From Hansfordia pulvinata (Eukaryota > Ascomycota > Sordariomycetes > Xylariales), in contig BJKQ01000009.1 in NCBI GenBank assembly GCA_006538405.1, positions 2,056,001 through 2,120,000 on the forward strand: a DNA stretch of 64,000 bases. Direction: 5' to 3'. Shown piece after piece: positions 61,135-64,000 of this stretch. Position numbers and translations under genes: made by a program. Position 1 is the stretch's first letter. Every line of letters begins with the position of its first letter. Under the pieces are notes generated by a model. The model was not told the origin of the DNA. It searched no databases and saw nothing but the letters and a program-made list of their open reading frames with translations.

Positions 61135-62598
61135 AGCGTTATATTAACCATTTTATTTTTTTTTAATTCTTTTAACCTTATATTATTAAGATCTTATTAT
61201 ATCGCGGTTAACTTATTACTTAAGGCCGTTATTCTTTTAATAAAGTTAAGCGTTAAGGTCGTCTTTAAAGTTATCCTTTTATTTATCCTTTTATAATAAG
61301 ACTTAAAAGTGATCGACTTAATTAAATTAATAAAAGTTAAATTAAAACGAATTAAGGTTAAAGTAATACCGACCTTAAAAAAGAAAGGAAAAGGTGATAA
61401 AGCGTTACGTTATATAACGGCGTTACTTATAATTAAGGTCCGTATTCGACACGTTAACGAAACGGGAGCGCTTTAAGGGCGTCTCGTTAAAGTTAAAGAG
61501 TTGGTTACGCTTTTTATTATTACTTATATTAATGTTAAACGTAATATTAAGTAAGGTGTAAGCTTAATTAAGCGTGCTTAAAGCAGGATTAAAAAAGGTG
61601 TTAAGTAAGTTTATAACGTTAACGGCGATCTGCGTAAAGTAAAAGAACACTTATAAAGTGGCTTTATAACGCGTAATAATGGCTTTTACTTTAATAGCTT
61701 AAACAGTGTTTACGGCTTTTTATAAAGTTAATTATCGGTCCGAATTATAAATTATATAAAAAAAGGCTTAACGTAAAGCGGTAATATTATTATTATTAAA
61801 GGGAGCCGTATTAAAGATAATAAATTATTATTATTAATTATTATAATTATAAGTTAAGATTAAAACGAGTACGGTTAAAGGGTTAAGGTCGGTTAAAGTG
61901 TTACCGTATATAAATTAATTAATATTAAGGTTTTATTAAGCGAGGACACGGAAGTCACGAAAAGCCTTTATTATACGGTTAAATTTAAAGATAAGTTAAA
62001 CCATAATATAACCTTAATTTAAGACCGTAACGGCTTTACTTTAATTAATAACCTTAATTATATCGCGTAAAACGCGGCGGAGCTTCGCGTTATTAATATA
62101 AATATATAACTTTTAATTATACGTTTTTTTACTTTACTTACACTTTAAATAGCCTTTTATAATATTATTAAGCGTGTATTATATAACCTTAATACGGAAG
62201 AACTTATCGATATAATTAACGTAAGTGGCCTTTATATCGATAAGAAGTTAGCTTTCTTTATCGTTTAAATCGTTATTAAAAAGGTAATTATTAAGGGCGC
62301 GATCACGAAACGGTTACTTACCGTTATTATTATTATTATTATTAAATAAAAGGCCGTTATTAACGCTTAAAATAATGCTTTTTAAAGTAAGGTCGATAAT
62401 AACGGTTATATTAATATAAAGAAAAGATAAGGCCGTATTAATAAAAGGAGGAATCGATATAAAAAGGTAAGGATACGGTTAAAAGGTTATAAGTACGTGT
62501 TATAAATACGCGATATAAAAGGAAAGGTAAAAAGAGAAAGGCTTATAAAACTTAAAATAAAGATAAGTAAAGGCGGGGTGGCGAACACATTATAAAAG
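61135..62598 (+). pseudogene. Unknown third open-frame relic between pol and right LTR
   Basis: In the frame starting at 61,141 + 3n about 485 codons read with only about 24 interruptions, all TAA; TAG and TGA are absent. The other two frames have more stops where compared (61,921-62,100). Stretches such as LSEDTEVTKSLYYTVKFKDK and LNTEELIDIINVSGLYIDKK look protein-like. Lys is over-abundant, as expected when Glu codons suffer G-to-A. No known domain, zinc knuckle or clear membrane segment was recognised. The position matches that of env-like genes in some Ty3/gypsy elements, but that is position only. Confidence 0.45.
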
Positions 62599-62680
62599 GA
62601 TAAGTAAATAAAGGCCCCGTTTACCGCTTAATAAAAAAGCTTTTACGCCGTAACGCGTATTAATCAGGTCTTAAGGTTTT

Positions 62681-62878
62681 ACCGCTTTATACTTATTATA
62701 AGGTTAATAACGTTAATATAAAGCTTATACACGGTACAAAGGTATAACCGCTTTATACTTATTATAAGGCCGATAACATTAATATAAGACCCGTGTATAA
62801 TATAAAAGTATAACCGCTTTATACTTATTATAAGGCCGACGGCGTTAATATAAGTTTTAAGGATAATATAAGGGTATA
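62681..62878 (+). repeat. 66-bp tandem repeat, three copies, before right LTR
   Basis: Units begin ACCGCTTTATACTTATTATA at 62,681, 62,747 and 62,813, exactly 66 bp apart. The unit is the same family as at 60,661-60,858 (TTATACTTATTATAAGG, then AACGTTAATA variants). Confidence 0.85.
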
Positions 62879-62924
62879 GCCTGTCACGCTTATTATAAAG
62901 CGAATTTTTATTAAAGCGAGACCG

Positions 62925-63086
62925 TATATTATAAACTTAATCTTTTAACTTAATCTTATAATATATAATTATAATAACTTATAAGCCCCGATATCTTCCT
63001 TTCTTTTTCCTCCTTTAAAGAGAATATTATTATATTAACGTACTTACGCGGGCACCGTTAATGGCTAGTTTATAATAATATATATT
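62925..63086 (+). repeat. Right terminal direct repeat (LTR-like)
   Basis: Partner of 55,138-55,296, starting 7,787 bp further on, same orientation. At most differing sites in its first half this copy has A or T where the left copy has G or C, meaning it was hit harder by RIP there. Confidence 0.8.
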
Positions 63087-64000
63087 ATTTAAAGTGTAAA
63101 GGTAATCTCACGTTAAATACTTATATTAAGATATAAGTTAATAAATAATCTTATTTATTAAGTTAATCTTAAGTAATTTAATATATATATTATATATAAT
63201 TATTTATAACTTATTTAAGCTCTTATAAATACTATGTGTTTTATTACCTTTTACTTAAAACTTATACCTTTAAGGCGTTATATTATAATTAATATATAAA
63301 TATTATATATTATTATTTATAAATCTTACTTACTTTAAGCTTATAATACCTTTTAAAATCGAATAATTAATTTAAGGCGTATTTAAAATTATAATTCTTA
63401 ATATATAATTATTATATAATCGGTTTATCCTTTTTTATTAACTTTAAGATAAAAGTTCCGGATATAACGGCGAAGCTATATAATTAATATATATAATTAA
63501 TATATTTAAAAATTTAACACTTATATTAAGTTAATCTTTAAAGGCCACTTTATATATTAACTTACCTTTAATATCAATATTATATTTAATAATTATATAA
63601 TTAATATATAATAAATTTTCTTATTTTATATATTATCCTTACACGTTATTATTTATATTAAATATTATAATTACGTAATTTAAAAAATTTATATAATTAA
63701 TATATACGTAATTCTTAAATACACCGCTTACTTACTTTAATATATTATAATTATAATTAATAAGCTTAAATATATACTTAATAAATATTATTATTTTATA
63801 AATATATTATTAATATTTTTATCCTTTATCGATAGCTTATTAAACTTTAATTAATACTTAATTATTATTATTATTTAAGATAAGCCTTAAATTTTAATTA
63901 ATAAATATATACGTGGTATAAAGTCGGTGTATACTTATTATAATAATATCCTTAAGATAACGGATTAAAAATGTTATTAATAAGCTTTAAGTTTATACTT

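Larger units (their letters stand above)
55138..63086 (+). mobile_element. RIP-degraded Ty3/gypsy LTR retrotransposon, chromovirus type
   Basis: About 7.95 kb, bounded by two direct repeats of about 160 bp. Between them the plus strand keeps relics, in order, of aspartic protease, reverse transcriptase, RNase H, integrase and chromodomain, all in one frame but full of TAA stops. That order (integrase after RNase H, then chromodomain) defines chromoviruses of the Ty3/gypsy group, such as fungal MAGGY-like elements. An extra open-frame relic and two blocks of a 66-bp repeat lie between pol and the right repeat. Damage is almost entirely C-to-T and G-to-A, so the element was complete when RIP struck. 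It is not capable of activity. Confidence 0.85.
45741..64000. other. AT-rich RIP-mutated block (continues beyond the window)
   Basis: From about 45,735 the base composition drops abruptly from over half G+C to roughly one fifth or less. The dinucleotides CA and TG nearly vanish while CG and GC persist, and TA is everywhere. That is the signature of repeat-induced point mutation, which turns CpA into TpA on both strands of duplicated DNA. Surviving CpA is mostly CAC or CAG; CAA is almost absent. No intact gene is present. The identified content is tandem repeats and a dead chromovirus; 45.74-47.9 kb, 50.15-53.4 kb and 63.09-64.0 kb hold only unresolved degraded repeats. Confidence 0.9.

Noticed and set aside
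54600..62880. CRISPR-like regularly spaced repeats (75, 78 and 66 bp periods).
   Set aside because: These are contiguous tandem repeats without unique spacers, in a eukaryotic RIP-mutated region.

Overview
This window looks like nuclear DNA of a filamentous ascomycete (Pezizomycotina, probably Sordariomycetes, possibly Hypocreales). Genes are split by short GT-AG introns (about 53-220 nt) with CTAAC/CTGAC-type branch sites. Coding DNA is GC-rich, and the last 18 kb is AT-rich DNA carrying the mark of repeat-induced point mutation (RIP): CpA and TpG are almost gone while CpG survives. The species cannot be named from the sequence alone.

Gene-bearing part, 1-45,740. A partial F-box protein gene runs off the left edge on the minus strand. 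A 7.8 kb stretch without a recognisable gene follows. Then come a secreted subtilisin-like protease (9.5-11.2 kb), a Caj1/Djp1-type J-domain protein (12.3-14.1 kb, minus), a nucleotide-rhamnose synthase-like epimerase/reductase (15.7-16.8 kb, minus), squalene synthase ERG9 (19.4-21.0 kb), a peptidase-M19 dipeptidase (21.9-22.9 kb, minus) divergent from a Liz1/Dal5-type MFS carrier (24.1-26.1 kb), a glutathione S-transferase (26.4-27.2 kb, minus), a transaldolase (29.7-31.2 kb), a small secreted cysteine-rich protein resembling IDI-2 (31.9-32.4 kb, minus), a sugar transporter (36.2-39.0 kb) and a dynamin-family GTPase (40.0-43.3 kb, minus). The genes are mostly independent housekeeping or nutrient-uptake functions. 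The dipeptidase/carrier pair is the only arrangement that hints at joint control. No secondary-metabolite backbone enzyme is present.

Four genes (epimerase, dipeptidase twice, sugar transporter, dynamin) need one extra G or C in a short G/C run to stay in frame. That pattern looks more like homopolymer undercalls in the assembly than gene death.

AT-rich part, 45,741-64,000. The change in composition is abrupt. The block holds a nearly pure A/T core (about 47.9-50.15 kb), tandem repeats of 75 and 78 bp, and a RIP-mutated Ty3/gypsy retrotransposon of chromovirus type (about 55.14-63.09 kb). The retrotransposon has two terminal direct repeats differing almost only by transitions. Its pol relic keeps a single frame for more than 3 kb through protease, reverse transcriptase, RNase H, integrase and chromodomain. 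A further long open-frame relic of unknown function lies between pol and the right repeat, flanked on both sides by three copies of a 66-bp repeat.

Intergenic DNA of the GC-rich part is studded with the 8-mer TACGAGTA (22 exact copies counted by eye, about 1-2 expected) and with TAGGTA-type motifs. Neither is explained by the annotated features.
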